Assembly: GCA_002729885.1 (NCBI GenBank)
Contig: PBUB01000002.1
Location: forward strand, 735,745 to 799,744
Length of the DNA stretch: 64,000 nt
Source: Spirochaetaceae bacterium
Lineage (GTDB): Bacteria > Spirochaetota > Leptospiria > Leptospirales > Leptonemataceae
Direction of reading: 5' to 3'
Part shown: positions 44,059-53,049 of the stretch, piece after piece
Layout of the letters: every line of letters begins with the position of its first letter
How positions within the stretch are numbered: the stretch's first letter is position 1
Notes under the pieces: generated by a model
The model's input: only the letters and a program-made list of their open reading frames with translations
Told to the model about the DNA's origin: nothing
The model's database searches: none
Translations under genes and position numbers: made by a program

Positions 44059-44241
44059 TCTTACTCCCTGTGCAATTGGACGAGCGTTTCATTGTAGGCA
44101 CCAACGTAGAACCAGCGATACAGAGAATTCTTGCATTTTATTTCGAAATGCTTTCATCCTATGATGCCCCGGCCTTAGTTTTTTCATTCGGTTTCTAGAA
44201 CGCTAACGCAAGGGCATTAATCCTGTGGTAGTGTAAAACCA

Positions 44242-44269
44242 TTGATTGCAGGATAAATGTTTATATTTT
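44242..44269 (+). promoter_or_regulatory. sigma-70-like promoter for lipoprotein pair
   Basis: TTGATT (44242-44247), 16-nt spacer, TATTTT (44264-44269). The predicted start near 44276 leaves a short leader to ATG 44291 and would exclude the TTG at 44246 as a start. Confidence 0.4.
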
Positions 44270-44290
44270 GGGATTGTGTTTCTATGTCGC

Positions 44291-44974
44291 ATGCGTCTTT
44301 CGCTTATAAGAGTATTGCTCTGTACTCTGGTGCCGATATCCGGGAATTGCTTTTCTGGTGGAGGCCCTGTTTTCCGGGGACAGGAGTTTCCCTTAACAGT
44401 ATGTCTGGCTGAGTCTCAAAAGGCATACTGGTATCAATATGCACTTTTTGATTCCAGGCCCATCCCCGATTTCAGCAGCGATAGCCTTCTGAATAGGTTC
44501 GCAGTCTTTATTCCCGGAACAGGATTGGATTTTGGAAAGGTGGCATCGTATCAATCTCCAGTGTATTCTGGGCTGGCGGCCATAGAAAAGGATAGTGGCT
44601 TTGAAATTCCAGCGCGAAGCGGACAATTTCTATATATTGTAATCGGACGCGAACTGCAGGAGCCAGTCTGGAATCACACGGAAGCCGAACTGGCACTTCT
44701 TGTGACTCTGAGCACGGAATCCGGGCCAGGACCTGGCGAATCCGTGCGCGCAATGCCGCATCGCCTTCTGTATGAAACCACGTTGGATCCCGATTATTAT
44801 AAGTCCTTGCAAATCGAGCTTCGCTCCAGAAACAGTAGCGAACAGAATCTGGTGACAGAAAAATCTGGATGGATTCCATTATGGAACTATGATGTCCCGG
44901 GTAATTCTGGACTGGACTGGAATGCTGGCGGATGTAATACCAGAGAAGCCCCGGATGTTCAGTATGATTTCTGA
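44291..44974 (+). CDS. predicted lipoprotein, first of a related pair
   Basis: ATG 44291 begins a lipoprotein signal ending I-S-G-N-C20, a lipobox acceptable for spirochaetes. The mature part contains F-E-I-P-A-R-S-G-Q-F-L-Y-I-V-I-G-R followed by W-N-H and A-L-L-V-T-L, a block that reappears in the next gene as L-P-A-D-R-G-A-L-Y-I. No known family. The following gene overlaps its end by 20 nt, so the two are coupled. Confidence 0.6.
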   Translation: MRLSLIRVLLCTLVPISGNCFSGGGPVFRGQEFPLTVCLAESQKAYWYQYALFDSRPIPDFSSDSLLNRFAVFIPGTGLDFGKVASYQSPVYSGLAAIEKDSGFEIPARSGQFLYIVIGRELQEPVWNHTEAELALLVTLSTESGPGPGESVRAMPHRLLYETTLDPDYYKSLQIELRSRNSSEQNLVTEKSGWIPLWNYDVPGNSGLDWNAGGCNTREAPDVQYDF

Positions 44975-45662
44975 TTCACCTACGAAGCCAGATTACCGGA
45001 ATTCGCTGCACTTCCTGATTGGGTGGAACCTGCTTAGAATCGCCGGCCTGCTAATTCTGGTTATGAACCAGGGCCACTGTAGCACTCGAAGTGCATCCTT
45101 TTCTCCCCTGGGACGCCATCCCGCTCTGAGCCAGGTCCCCTCCACAGAACTGGAGCTGGTCTTTGAATCAGGATCGCAACGTCCATCCAACTTTCTGTCC
45201 TGGAGGGCCAGGGTAATCGGCTACGACCGATCCGACCTGGTTGCAGCCTCAATTCTGGGGCCCTATTTCGATGCAGAAAAGAATCCGGCTGGCCTGCGGC
45301 CTCTTTATTTCTCCGACGGATACTTTCACAATGAATCCAGAAACAGAATCACGCTGCCAGCAGATCGCGGTGCTCTGTATATTCGACTGTTCCAGAGAAT
45401 TCGCTCGGATAGCTGGTGGGGCCAGGAAATCCTGGATGATGAATTCCTGGCACTTCATATACAAATGAAGGCTGGCTCAAACGGGACAGGAAAGCAGCAG
45501 TCATGCGAAGCTTCATTCTGGAAGATTCATAATCCAGTTCGAGAGATAATGCATTGCTATGTTGATAGCCCCTCAAAACAGAAAAGACTTCGAATCAAAT
45601 TGGATTCCAGGGAAGGCGTTCCGATCGCAGAATTCAAGTTTCAGTCTCTTATAACAGAATAA
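44955..45662 (+). CDS. predicted lipoprotein, second of a related pair
   Basis: Starts at ATG 44955 or 44964 inside the end of the previous gene. A long N-terminus leads to a hydrophobic stretch ending N-Q-G-H-C42. The mature domain resembles that of the upstream gene: I-T-L-P-A-D-R-G-A-L-Y-I-R-L-F-Q-R-I, a Trp, then F-L-A-L-H-I-Q. The pair therefore looks like an old tandem duplication. Function unknown. Confidence 0.55.
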   Translation: MFSMISDSPTKPDYRNSLHFLIGWNLLRIAGLLILVMNQGHCSTRSASFSPLGRHPALSQVPSTELELVFESGSQRPSNFLSWRARVIGYDRSDLVAASILGPYFDAEKNPAGLRPLYFSDGYFHNESRNRITLPADRGALYIRLFQRIRSDSWWGQEILDDEFLALHIQMKAGSNGTGKQQSCEASFWKIHNPVREIMHCYVDSPSKQKRLRIKLDSREGVPIAEFKFQSLITE

Positions 45663-45760
45663 ATAGCTTCTGAACGGATCCATGGCAGGGATTCGTTGCG
45701 GGAAGAAATCACTGTATATCGTTAAATAGTTTGCATCCATTGCAGGTTTATGCATCTAGG

Positions 45761-45775
45761 TACAGGAATCCTGTA
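45761..45775. promoter_or_regulatory. perfect 15-bp palindrome before the GyrI-like gene
   Basis: tacagga-a-tcctgta is a perfect inverted repeat, 20 nt before ATG 45795 and just upstream of the ribosome site GGAG. Position and symmetry suit a repressor site. No regulator gene is adjacent. Confidence 0.45.
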
Positions 45776-45794
45776 TTTTGGATAGGAGACAGAG

Positions 45795-46406
45795 ATGGGA
45801 AAGAAATCAAAGATCTGGGGCCGGCTGGCTATCGCTCTTCTGGCCATCGTAATGATTTTTCTGGGACTTTTTGCTTACATGGGCGGCTTTAGCTCCGTTC
45901 AGGTAAGCGAGGTAACCTTTGGGCCCCACACTATTATCTATGCAACACATCGCGGGCCATACGAAGAGATCGGATCCAGCTGGGAGAAGTTCCAGAGCCG
46001 GTGGGAAAAAGCGGGGCTCAAGGAATGCAAGAGCCTGGCCATATATCTGGATCCCCCGGATACTCCTCCGGAAAAGCTTCGTTCCATACTTGGCTGCAAC
46101 GTGGAACATCTGGATGCCAGCGAACAGGAAAAGCTGGCCCAGGAGTTCCCGGTTTTTGAGATCCCGGCCATGCAATCCATGCGAAGCGAATTTCCCTATA
46201 GAAACATGCTGTCCTTTATGCTTGGACCCATTAAGGTTTATCCAGAGTTTCAGAAAGTAATGGAAGAAAAGAAGCTTCAACCACCGGTAGCATTTGAAAT
46301 TTACGGGGATCCAGATCACATAGAGCATATTGAGTTTATTATGCCCATGGAGGAGCCTCGCACTACTTTCGCTCCTCTCGAGGATGCTTTTGAGTCTTCG
46401 CTGTAA
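45795..46406 (+). CDS. membrane-anchored GyrI-like small-molecule-binding domain protein
   Basis: One N-terminal helix (about 9-31) anchors a GyrI-like domain (about 38-185): Y-A-T-H-R-G-P-Y-E-E-I-G, W-x-x-x-x-x-R-W-E-K-A-G-L, A-I-Y-L-D-P-P-D-T-P-P-E-K-L-R. GyrI-like domains bind hydrophobic cations or other small ligands and also occur in transcription factors and gyrase inhibitors. A membrane-anchored form facing the periplasm suggests ligand capture rather than gyrase inhibition. Good ribosome site. Confidence 0.8.
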   Translation: MGKKSKIWGRLAIALLAIVMIFLGLFAYMGGFSSVQVSEVTFGPHTIIYATHRGPYEEIGSSWEKFQSRWEKAGLKECKSLAIYLDPPDTPPEKLRSILGCNVEHLDASEQEKLAQEFPVFEIPAMQSMRSEFPYRNMLSFMLGPIKVYPEFQKVMEEKKLQPPVAFEIYGDPDHIEHIEFIMPMEEPRTTFAPLEDAFESSL

Positions 46407-46515
46407 CCGGTAGCATCGACCTTGCGAACCTGAGGATTCGAATAATGCGGAGTGCAGGCATTCGTCCTTTCAGGCCGAGCACATCAGTCAGCGATAGAAA
46501 AGAACTGGAATATTC

Positions 46516-47475
46516 ATGAAGGCAATCGAAACAGAAGGAATAAAGAAGCGATACGGATCAAACTGGGCTCTCAATGGCATTGATTTAAGCATCGATGCGG
46601 GCACAGTCTATGGATTGCTGGGACCCAACGGCGCGGGGAAAACCACAACAGTGGGCATTCTCACCACTTTGCTGAAGCCGGATGGAGGCCAGGGCCGGGT
46701 CATGGGCTTTGATGTTCAGCGACAATCCGATGAAGTGAGGCGAAGGATTTCCCTTACAGGACAGTATGCATCCGTGGATGAGGACCTCACCGGATTGGAA
46801 AATCTGATTCTAATTGGTCGACTGTTCGGATTTGGATGGAAAGGAGCCCGGGCCCGGGCGGAGGAGCTTCTGGAGGCATTCGGACTTGCTTCTTCCGGCA
46901 AAAAGCTGGTGCGAACCTATTCCGGCGGTATGCGAAGAAGACTGGATGTGGCAGCTGGCCTGGTAGTCCATTCAGATGTGGTTTTTCTGGATGAACCCAC
47001 CACCGGTCTGGATCCCAGAAGCCGTAATCAGGTCTGGGACATTGTGCGCGCCATCGCAGCGCAGGGCGCCACTGTACTTCTTACTACTCAGTACATGGAG
47101 GAAGCAGATCGATTGGCTCAACGACTGGCAGTTATAGATCATGGTAGAGTCATCGCAGAAGGAACTGGCCGAGAATTAAAAAGCCAGGTGGGGGCGAATC
47201 TCCTTCATATAAGACTGTATAGCGCTGCGGATGCGAAAAAGACAGCCACGGAACTGAAGCGCCAGAAACTCTCAGTGCATCCCGGCGCGGATGCATTCAG
47301 TTTAACTGCCTCTATCGATAAGGATGATCAGATTTCCAGGGTATTTCATTCCCTGACAGCGAAAGGATTGAAGATGGCCGAATTCTCCGTTGCCCAGCCA
47401 AGTATGGATGAGGTATTTTTTGCGCTTACAGGGCATGCCCCTGTGAGCGAAGAGAAAGAAGGAGCCCAGGCATGA
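46516..47475 (+). CDS. ABC exporter ATP-binding protein, DrrA type
   Basis: Walker A G-P-N-G-A-G-K-T-T, signature Y-S-G-G-M-R-R-R-L-D, Walker B V-V-F-L-D-E-P-T-T-G-L-D, and H-loop region T-Q-Y-M-E-E-A-D-R-L. The C-terminal 90 residues match the DrrA-type regulatory tail ending with P-S-M-D-E-V-F-F-A-L-T-G. Drives the permease encoded next, which starts inside its stop codon. Such exporters move hydrophobic drugs or lipids; the actual substrate is unknown. Confidence 0.92.
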   Translation: MKAIETEGIKKRYGSNWALNGIDLSIDAGTVYGLLGPNGAGKTTTVGILTTLLKPDGGQGRVMGFDVQRQSDEVRRRISLTGQYASVDEDLTGLENLILIGRLFGFGWKGARARAEELLEAFGLASSGKKLVRTYSGGMRRRLDVAAGLVVHSDVVFLDEPTTGLDPRSRNQVWDIVRAIAAQGATVLLTTQYMEEADRLAQRLAVIDHGRVIAEGTGRELKSQVGANLLHIRLYSAADAKKTATELKRQKLSVHPGADAFSLTASIDKDDQISRVFHSLTAKGLKMAEFSVAQPSMDEVFFALTGHAPVSEEKEGAQA

Positions 47476-48482
47476 AAAAAACGGCAGCAAAAAAGACCGG
47501 AAAAAGAACCTCTGCCTCGAGAAATACCGGAGCCTCTGCTTCGAGAAATGCAGGGGCCAGGGGAAGCTCCGGGAAGCGTACCCGGAGCGCGGGACCTAGC
47601 ATGCCTTCCGTGAATGGTTCCAACGGGCAGAAGGGCCTCCAGAAGCAGTCTGCCGGGGCCGGTCTGCTCAGTCATCAGGCCACGGATCTGCGAGGCGTCT
47701 TCAGTCAAAGCGCAAGACCGAATGAGGTGTCGGCCGGAGGAGCGACTCTTACTCTGGCCTGGCGGGCATTATTGAAGATCAAACATGTTCCGTTTCAGAT
47801 GTTTGATGTGACCATCATGCCCGTGATGTTCACTCTGCTTTTTACATTTATTTTCGGTGGAGCCCTGGCCGGCACGCCCGAACAGTATATTCAGTTTTTG
47901 ATTCCAGGAATCCTGGTTCAGACGGTAGTATTTATTACGGTGTACACCGGCGTAGGGCTGAACACAGACATTCAGAAAGGCCTTTTTGATCGCTTCCGAT
48001 CACTGCCCATGTGGCAACCTTCGCCCATTGTAGGGGCCCTGGCAGGGGATCTGGTGCGCTACACCGTGGCTTCGCTGGTTATACTCATAATCGGTCTGAT
48101 TCTGGGATTTCGACCGGAAGGTGGCATTCCCGGAGTTGTTCTGGCTCTTTTGCTGGTATTGCTTTTTGCCTCTTCTCTATCCTGGATCTGGATGATCTTT
48201 GGTATGAAGGTTCAAACCCCGGAATCGGTAATGACTACAAGCTTCATATTTCTCATGCCATTGACCTTTGCCAGCAACATCTTTGTGGAGCTGGGAACAA
48301 TGCCCGACTGGCTGCAGGCTGTGGTGCAGCATAGCCCTGTGACCTACCTGGCTACCGCGTCCAGAAGCCTGATGCATGGCGAGGCTGCAGGTCCGGCCAT
48401 CCTGGGCGTGGTCGTCTACAGCGCTGTATTGACTCTCATCTTTGCGCCTATCGCACTGCGAATGTATCATCGGGAGCGCTAG
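47472..48482 (+). CDS. ABC-2 type exporter permease, DrrB type, with basic N-terminal tail
   Basis: Starts with ATGA overlap on the ATPase gene. About 85 N-terminal residues are Lys, Arg, Ser, Ala and Gly (K-K-T-A-A-K-K-T-G-K-R-T-S-A-S-R-N-T), not part of the family. From about residue 95 the normal DrrB fold begins, with six hydrophobic helices and Q-F-L-I-P-G-I-L-V-Q-T, L-M-P-L-T-F-A-S-N. The tail resembles that of the DUF2062 protein at 9.3 kb. Confidence 0.88.
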   Translation: MKKTAAKKTGKRTSASRNTGASASRNAGARGSSGKRTRSAGPSMPSVNGSNGQKGLQKQSAGAGLLSHQATDLRGVFSQSARPNEVSAGGATLTLAWRALLKIKHVPFQMFDVTIMPVMFTLLFTFIFGGALAGTPEQYIQFLIPGILVQTVVFITVYTGVGLNTDIQKGLFDRFRSLPMWQPSPIVGALAGDLVRYTVASLVILIIGLILGFRPEGGIPGVVLALLLVLLFASSLSWIWMIFGMKVQTPESVMTTSFIFLMPLTFASNIFVELGTMPDWLQAVVQHSPVTYLATASRSLMHGEAAGPAILGVVVYSAVLTLIFAPIALRMYHRER

Positions 48483-48562
48483 ACATAGATTCAGCAAGGA
48501 TTGTGGAATAATGATCGTCATGCATGCATTGTGATCTTAATTTGAAGCGCATTGGGTAAAAT

Positions 48563-48964
48563 ATGGACCAACTGAGCAAACCGATTAAGATTACTGTCAT
48601 TATCCTGCGAACCTTGATGGGGCTTGTATTTATTGCCTCTGCCATTGCAGTTCTGGGAGGTTTTGCCAAGGCGCCTCCGGATTTGCCCGAGAAAGTGCAG
48701 ACCTTTCAGAAGGGTATGGAGGCTACGGGATATCTACTATATCTAATCAAGATTACCGAGCTAATATGCGGTTTGCTTCTTGTTTCCGGTCGTTTTGTAC
48801 CTCTGGCTTCGGTCATTTTTTTCCCCATTACCCTCAATATCTTTCTATATCATATTTTCGTCTTTCCCCAGGGATTGCCTCTGGCCATATTCTTGCTGGT
48901 CGTAAACCTGGTGCTTGCCTATGTCCATCGAGAAAAATACAGACCACTGTTCCAGGCGAAATAG
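48563..48964 (+). CDS. DoxX-like membrane protein
   Basis: Four hydrophobic helices in 133 residues with the DoxX layout: L-R-T-L-M-G-L-V-F-I-A-S, a polar loop, I-K-I-T-E-L-I-C-G-L-L-L-V-S-G-R-F-V-P-L-A, then two closing helices. DoxX proteins are small inner-membrane proteins linked to redox or sulphur stress in some bacteria; the role is not known here. Confidence 0.75.
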   Translation: MDQLSKPIKITVIILRTLMGLVFIASAIAVLGGFAKAPPDLPEKVQTFQKGMEATGYLLYLIKITELICGLLLVSGRFVPLASVIFFPITLNIFLYHIFVFPQGLPLAIFLLVVNLVLAYVHREKYRPLFQAK

Positions 48965-48989
48965 CAGAACCGGAAATTAATCCAGGAGA

Positions 48990-51392
48990 TTAATCCAGGA
49001 AATCCAGACTTGAATTATCGATCAGGGTATACGGCGGCTCTCCGCCACGATCCAGAAGCTCCAGGTTATGATGAAACCCTCGGATAGAAACATAACCTAC
49101 CACTTCATATTTTGTGCTTCCGGCTTTCTTGAGCAGTATGCTTCGATTGAAGCATAGCAGGATTGGACTTTCTTTTAAATCCTCGGCCAGCTGCTGTAAA
49201 ACATCCTCCATTTCATACCAGTTCAGATATATGTCGATGGAGTTTGCCATCCGAATTACCACAGGACGTCCGTTCAGCTCCACCGGTCCGCGATTTGCAA
49301 CGGGCCATCGCTGAGCCTCGGAAAACACTGTGCGAAGTGATTCCCTTCCATCGGCGCCAACAATTCGCAGATTGGTATGAGCCAGAAGTTCCCTTTTTTT
49401 GTGAGCAGGCACCTGATATTGAAATAGTTCTACCTGGGCTGGTAGATCCAGAGCCACCACATCCATGCGTCGGAAATCCCTGGCAATGGAACGTGTAGTA
49501 ACGGCAGGGTAGTGCACATTGGCCAATCCCGGACCCACATCAATAAACAGAATTCCCTCGCCTTCTGGATCGGCCCTGCCCTGGAGCCAGTGCTGTCGTA
49601 AATACTCCAATCCGGGATCTCTTTTTCGCGGATACAGTATGTCTCTCAAAAGGATGTTTGTATCGTCCTGTCTTCCAGGATAGGTTCTGGATCGCACACT
49701 CTGACGATGGTGCTGCATGTTGAAAGCACCGGTATAGGACGCTACCTGACGCTCTTCCGATGATGTATAGAAGAGCGCGGATCCTTCCGGTATCTCATGG
49801 ATGGAAAGAAAGGTTTCATAAAGCGGACGACCCGGTCCATAGCCCTGAAAACTGGACAGCCTTCGTGCCCGGGCTGCCTCCAGAGTTCTTCCCAGGTTCT
49901 GCAATGCAAAGGCGCTATTGTGGAGTGCATATCGATAGGGAGGATACCCGGTTTCGTCGATGGACCTTGCTCTTACTGCGATGGCATCTGAAATCTGTAG
50001 CGCTTCGTCATAGCGATGTTGATGCAGCAAAGAAGCGTTTATATTCAGTAGCACAGCCAGATGAAGAGCACTGTTGGCCATATTCGCTTCGATCAGCTTC
50101 TGTCTGGCCTTTCGCGAACTTTCAATGGCCCTGGGATAGATGCCTCGAATGTAATACACCACTCCTTCGTTGTAGCTGAGGATGGCCTGCACAGCCGGTC
50201 CCGGTTTGAGGTCATCGCTCAGTCGCTGGGCCGCCGCCAGGTGCTGCAGTCCCTTTGCATGGTTGTTTCGCGCGGCGTAGACGCAGGCCAGGTTCATATG
50301 ACTTTCCAGAGCGGATAAAGAATGCTCCATCCCCATTTCGCGCTGAAGCTGATAGGCGCTTTGAAACCTGGTATAGGCTTCGTTTACTCGCGTCTGATAC
50401 AGATAAACGCTTCCAATGGAATTTTGATTATCCGCATAATAGGAGGATTTGTATCTTCCTTCGAGATAAAGCCATCGATTGGACTCTTCCAGCCATCGAC
50501 TTGCAAGAGTGCGATCCCGGCCCATGGATTTGCGACCAAAGTCCTGATACGTCAGTGCCACTACCATCGGATCCAACTGGTTTCTTCGCATCAACACCAG
50601 AGCCTGACCTGTTGCATGGCGAAAGCCGCCAGCTGTATGGGCCAGTGCCAGATTCTGAAGTCGGAAAACGCGATCCCGGGCTTCCTGGAAGTAAGGCTCT
50701 ATAGAAAGGGCCCGGTTATAGTAATGGATCGCCTGGCCGGCGCTGAATTGCTCTCTGTAGGCCCCCTGGGAAAAATCCCTGAAGGCATCGATGGAAGGTT
50801 TGAATCTTCGATCCGCCAGATCCTTCTCTCTTCTGGAAACCCAGGGCTGGTTTTCGCTTCTAAGATCCAGTTCCAGGGCCAGCTCATCCATTCGTACAAC
50901 AATATCAAAAGGAAGCGTTCCCAGAACACTGGCAGGAGCCACGATTTCATCGGATCGGGCGGAACGATTCTGTGTCAGATCCTTTAGCTCCACGGTAATC
51001 TCATACCGTCCATCTTCCTGGACTATTTCTCCGGTAAGAGCAAAATGGGCCCCCAGATGGCGAACCCTCTGTAGATAATGCTCTCGATCCAGATTTAAAT
51101 GAATGCCCAGAGGATCCACTACCTGAATCCGGCCAAAGCCCAGCAGATAAGATCGGGTGAGGGAGGTAAGTCCCAGGGAAAATCTGCGAAGTTCTCCGGA
51201 GTTGCTATCTGTATCAAATGGCAGAACCGCCAATACAACAGGTCCTTCCTGGCGGGTTTCTGAATCGGCGGCCATTTCGTGGCTTACACCGTCTACCAGC
51301 TTTCTCTGGCAACCAGGCAGAATGGTAAGGACGGATATTGCCACCGCCAGGGCCCGAAATCTAATAAAACTGCTTAACGGACGCATGATCAT
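48990..51392 (-). CDS. TPR lipoprotein with methyltransferase-like C-terminal domain
   Basis: A lipoprotein signal ends I-L-P-G-C28. Residues 51-180 form a domain like the periplasmic CsgG/TolB-type N-terminal fold (V-L-A-V-L-P-F-D, then A-L-T-G-E-I-V-Q-E-D-G-R-Y-E-I-T-V-E-L). Residues 210-530 are TPR repeats. The last 190 residues (about 612-780) look like a class I Rossmann methyltransferase: motif I I-D-V-G-P-G-L-A (617-624), acidic end of strand 2 V-V-A-L-D-L-P (645-651), N-L-R-I-V-G-A-D-G (674-682) and a C-terminal strand pair. SAM is not expected outside the cytoplasm, so this domain may be inactive or bind something else. Domain assignment is by motif only. Confidence 0.7.
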   Translation of the reverse strand: MIMRPLSSFIRFRALAVAISVLTILPGCQRKLVDGVSHEMAADSETRQEGPVVLAVLPFDTDSNSGELRRFSLGLTSLTRSYLLGFGRIQVVDPLGIHLNLDREHYLQRVRHLGAHFALTGEIVQEDGRYEITVELKDLTQNRSARSDEIVAPASVLGTLPFDIVVRMDELALELDLRSENQPWVSRREKDLADRRFKPSIDAFRDFSQGAYREQFSAGQAIHYYNRALSIEPYFQEARDRVFRLQNLALAHTAGGFRHATGQALVLMRRNQLDPMVVALTYQDFGRKSMGRDRTLASRWLEESNRWLYLEGRYKSSYYADNQNSIGSVYLYQTRVNEAYTRFQSAYQLQREMGMEHSLSALESHMNLACVYAARNNHAKGLQHLAAAQRLSDDLKPGPAVQAILSYNEGVVYYIRGIYPRAIESSRKARQKLIEANMANSALHLAVLLNINASLLHQHRYDEALQISDAIAVRARSIDETGYPPYRYALHNSAFALQNLGRTLEAARARRLSSFQGYGPGRPLYETFLSIHEIPEGSALFYTSSEERQVASYTGAFNMQHHRQSVRSRTYPGRQDDTNILLRDILYPRKRDPGLEYLRQHWLQGRADPEGEGILFIDVGPGLANVHYPAVTTRSIARDFRRMDVVALDLPAQVELFQYQVPAHKKRELLAHTNLRIVGADGRESLRTVFSEAQRWPVANRGPVELNGRPVVIRMANSIDIYLNWYEMEDVLQQLAEDLKESPILLCFNRSILLKKAGSTKYEVVGYVSIRGFHHNLELLDRGGEPPYTLIDNSSLDFLD

Positions 51393-51642
51393 AATCGGGA
51401 AACCGGAGTTACCCTTCCTGTATTTCTATTTCGACGTCCCGTTCCGCCTGAATCCTGGCTGGATTTACAATCTGGATCCGGCCCCCCGGGCATCGGCTGA
51501 CCTTTGCACGCATTCTGCCCATGTCATTTCGGTTTGCCAGCAATATTGACTCGAGAATAATCCTGTAGCCGACCCGATCCATGGTTGCTTTACTTGACGC
51601 TTACGGTCCCCCTCCAGAATCTGGCGGGATCGGGAGGCAAGG

Positions 51643-51843
51643 ATGAAAACCGGAATCCATCCAGAATATAAAGAAGCAACCATCAAATGTGCCTGTGGCA
51701 CAACATATAAGACTCGTTCCACTCGGGGCGACATGTCTGTAGAGATCTGTTCCAACTGCCACCCGTTCTATACCGGGCAGCAAAGGGTAGTGGACTCTGC
51801 CGGCCGAGTAGATCGATTCAAGAAAAAATATAAACTCAAGTAA
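51643..51843 (+). CDS. rpmE: 50S ribosomal protein L31, zinc-binding type
   Basis: 66 residues starting [10 protein letters not shown], with zinc ligands C16-x-C18 and C36-x-x-C39 and the [13 protein letters not shown] signature. The zinc-bearing form is normally used under zinc-replete conditions. Ribosome site GGGAGGCAAGG before the ATG. Confidence 0.95.
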   Translation: MKTGIHPEYKEATIKCACGTTYKTRSTRGDMSVEICSNCHPFYTGQQRVVDSAGRVDRFKKKYKLK

Positions 51844-51866
51844 GCTCTATCAGCCCTCTAGATAAC

Positions 51867-52220
51867 ATGAGCCAGCTCCATTTGGAATCCTCCCGAAAGG
51901 AAGGGATTCCTGTACTCAAAATCAAAGGTCGCTTTGCCCTGGAAGATGCGGTCCATTTTGGGGAAGAACTGGAAAGCCTGGTAGAATCCCTGGAAGATCC
52001 GTATTTCATTATGGATTTTACGAAGTTGGAGCATATTTCCAGCGCGGCTATTGGCATACTGGTGAACTTGAAGCTCCGTCTGAATAGTTCCCGGGGCAGT
52101 TTCTGGATATTTGGGGCCAATCAGCGCATTCTGGAAGTTTTTGAACTCACCGGGGTAGATCAGCTGCTGGAAATAGAATCTTCGCTCAAGGAATGTATCG
52201 AAGAAGCCAAAAATCAATAA
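51867..52220 (+). CDS. STAS-domain anti-sigma-factor antagonist
   Basis: A 117-residue single STAS domain: V-L-K-I-K-G-R-F-A-L-E-D-A, then I-M-D-F-T-K-L-E-H-I-S-S-A-A-I-G-I-L containing the phosphorylatable Ser, and F-E-L-T-G-V-D-Q-L-L. Such proteins release a sigma factor or control a phosphatase when dephosphorylated. Neither a cognate kinase nor a phosphatase lies nearby. It is followed after 3 nt by the FliG-like gene and probably shares its message. Confidence 0.88.
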   Translation: MSQLHLESSRKEGIPVLKIKGRFALEDAVHFGEELESLVESLEDPYFIMDFTKLEHISSAAIGILVNLKLRLNSSRGSFWIFGANQRILEVFELTGVDQLLEIESSLKECIEEAKNQ

Positions 52221-52223
52221 AGG

Positions 52224-53009
52224 ATGGCTGGTTTCTTTCAGAAGATCTTTGCAAAGGTTCGTAGAAAAAGAAAGCCTGCTCCGCCTCCCAGCCAGGCCCA
52301 GATCCACCAGAAAATAGAAGAAACCGTTGAGGCCATTCGCGGCAAACTGGATCGATTCCTGATCACCAGAAAGGTGGAATCTGGTCCGGTACTTAAAACC
52401 CAGAAATGGTCGCTGCATAAGAACCATACCGGCCTCTTTCGTCTGGATGCCGATGGAATGAGCATCCTCCTTTTTACCGAGCCCTTCCTGGTGAAGCGTC
52501 AGGAGAAAGTCCAGGGCCTGCTTCCTATATCCGAGGTGGCTCTTTGCCGCGCGGCCCGGGAAAAGGATCCCTCGGCTTTTCTAAGGGCTGCCGCGCCGCC
52601 TTCCGGAAAAGGATATATTCTATATCAAAGCATGCTTGGGCAGCGCTCCACGGAGGATGTTTTGCCGGCCATCGAAGATTTGCTTTCCTGGCCCAATGCC
52701 GACCTTCACCGACTTATTGCACGCACGAGAATGAATGTAGTCGCTCATTTGCTGGTGCACTCCACAGAATCCATTCGAAAGCTATTTCTGGCCAACACTT
52801 CCCGTCGCTACAAAGAAATGATGATTACCGAACTGGAAAGCCTGCTCAGTCCAGGTTCCGATCCTGACCTGAATCCGGGCAGTCGTAACCTGGGGCTTCT
52901 GGAATTCGAAACCGCCATCAATGAATTTCAACAGGAGATGCAGCGTTTCCTGAGAGATAATGAACTCAGAGAAAATCGTCGGCGTCGAATGGAACAGGCA
53001 AGGTTATAA
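52224..53009 (+). CDS. protein with FliG C-terminal-like domain
   Basis: Starts 3 nt after the STAS gene. The basic N-terminus and a middle domain with no recognised family are followed by residues about 147-245, which run like the FliG middle/C-terminal region: L-P-A-I-E-D-L-L-S, L-H-R-L-I-A-R-T, A-H-L-L-V-H-S-T-E-S-I-R-K-L-F-L-A-N-T-S-R-R-Y-K-E-M-M, then an E-T-A-I-N-E-F-Q-Q-E-M helix. In FliG the matching segment is A-L-K ... K-I-F-x-N-M-S-x-R-A. Spirochaetes carry several FliG paralogues. This shorter protein may be a motor or positioning component, possibly regulated by the STAS partner. Assignment by eye. Confidence 0.6.
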   Translation: MAGFFQKIFAKVRRKRKPAPPPSQAQIHQKIEETVEAIRGKLDRFLITRKVESGPVLKTQKWSLHKNHTGLFRLDADGMSILLFTEPFLVKRQEKVQGLLPISEVALCRAAREKDPSAFLRAAAPPSGKGYILYQSMLGQRSTEDVLPAIEDLLSWPNADLHRLIARTRMNVVAHLLVHSTESIRKLFLANTSRRYKEMMITELESLLSPGSDPDLNPGSRNLGLLEFETAINEFQQEMQRFLRDNELRENRRRRMEQARL

Positions 53010-53049
53010 GAGCTTTTTTTCAGCTAACGCAGCCTTTCACCGGAGCCAC

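Noticed and set aside
53011..53020. T run after the FliG-like gene as a terminator
   Set aside because: No adjacent stem of useful length could be drawn.
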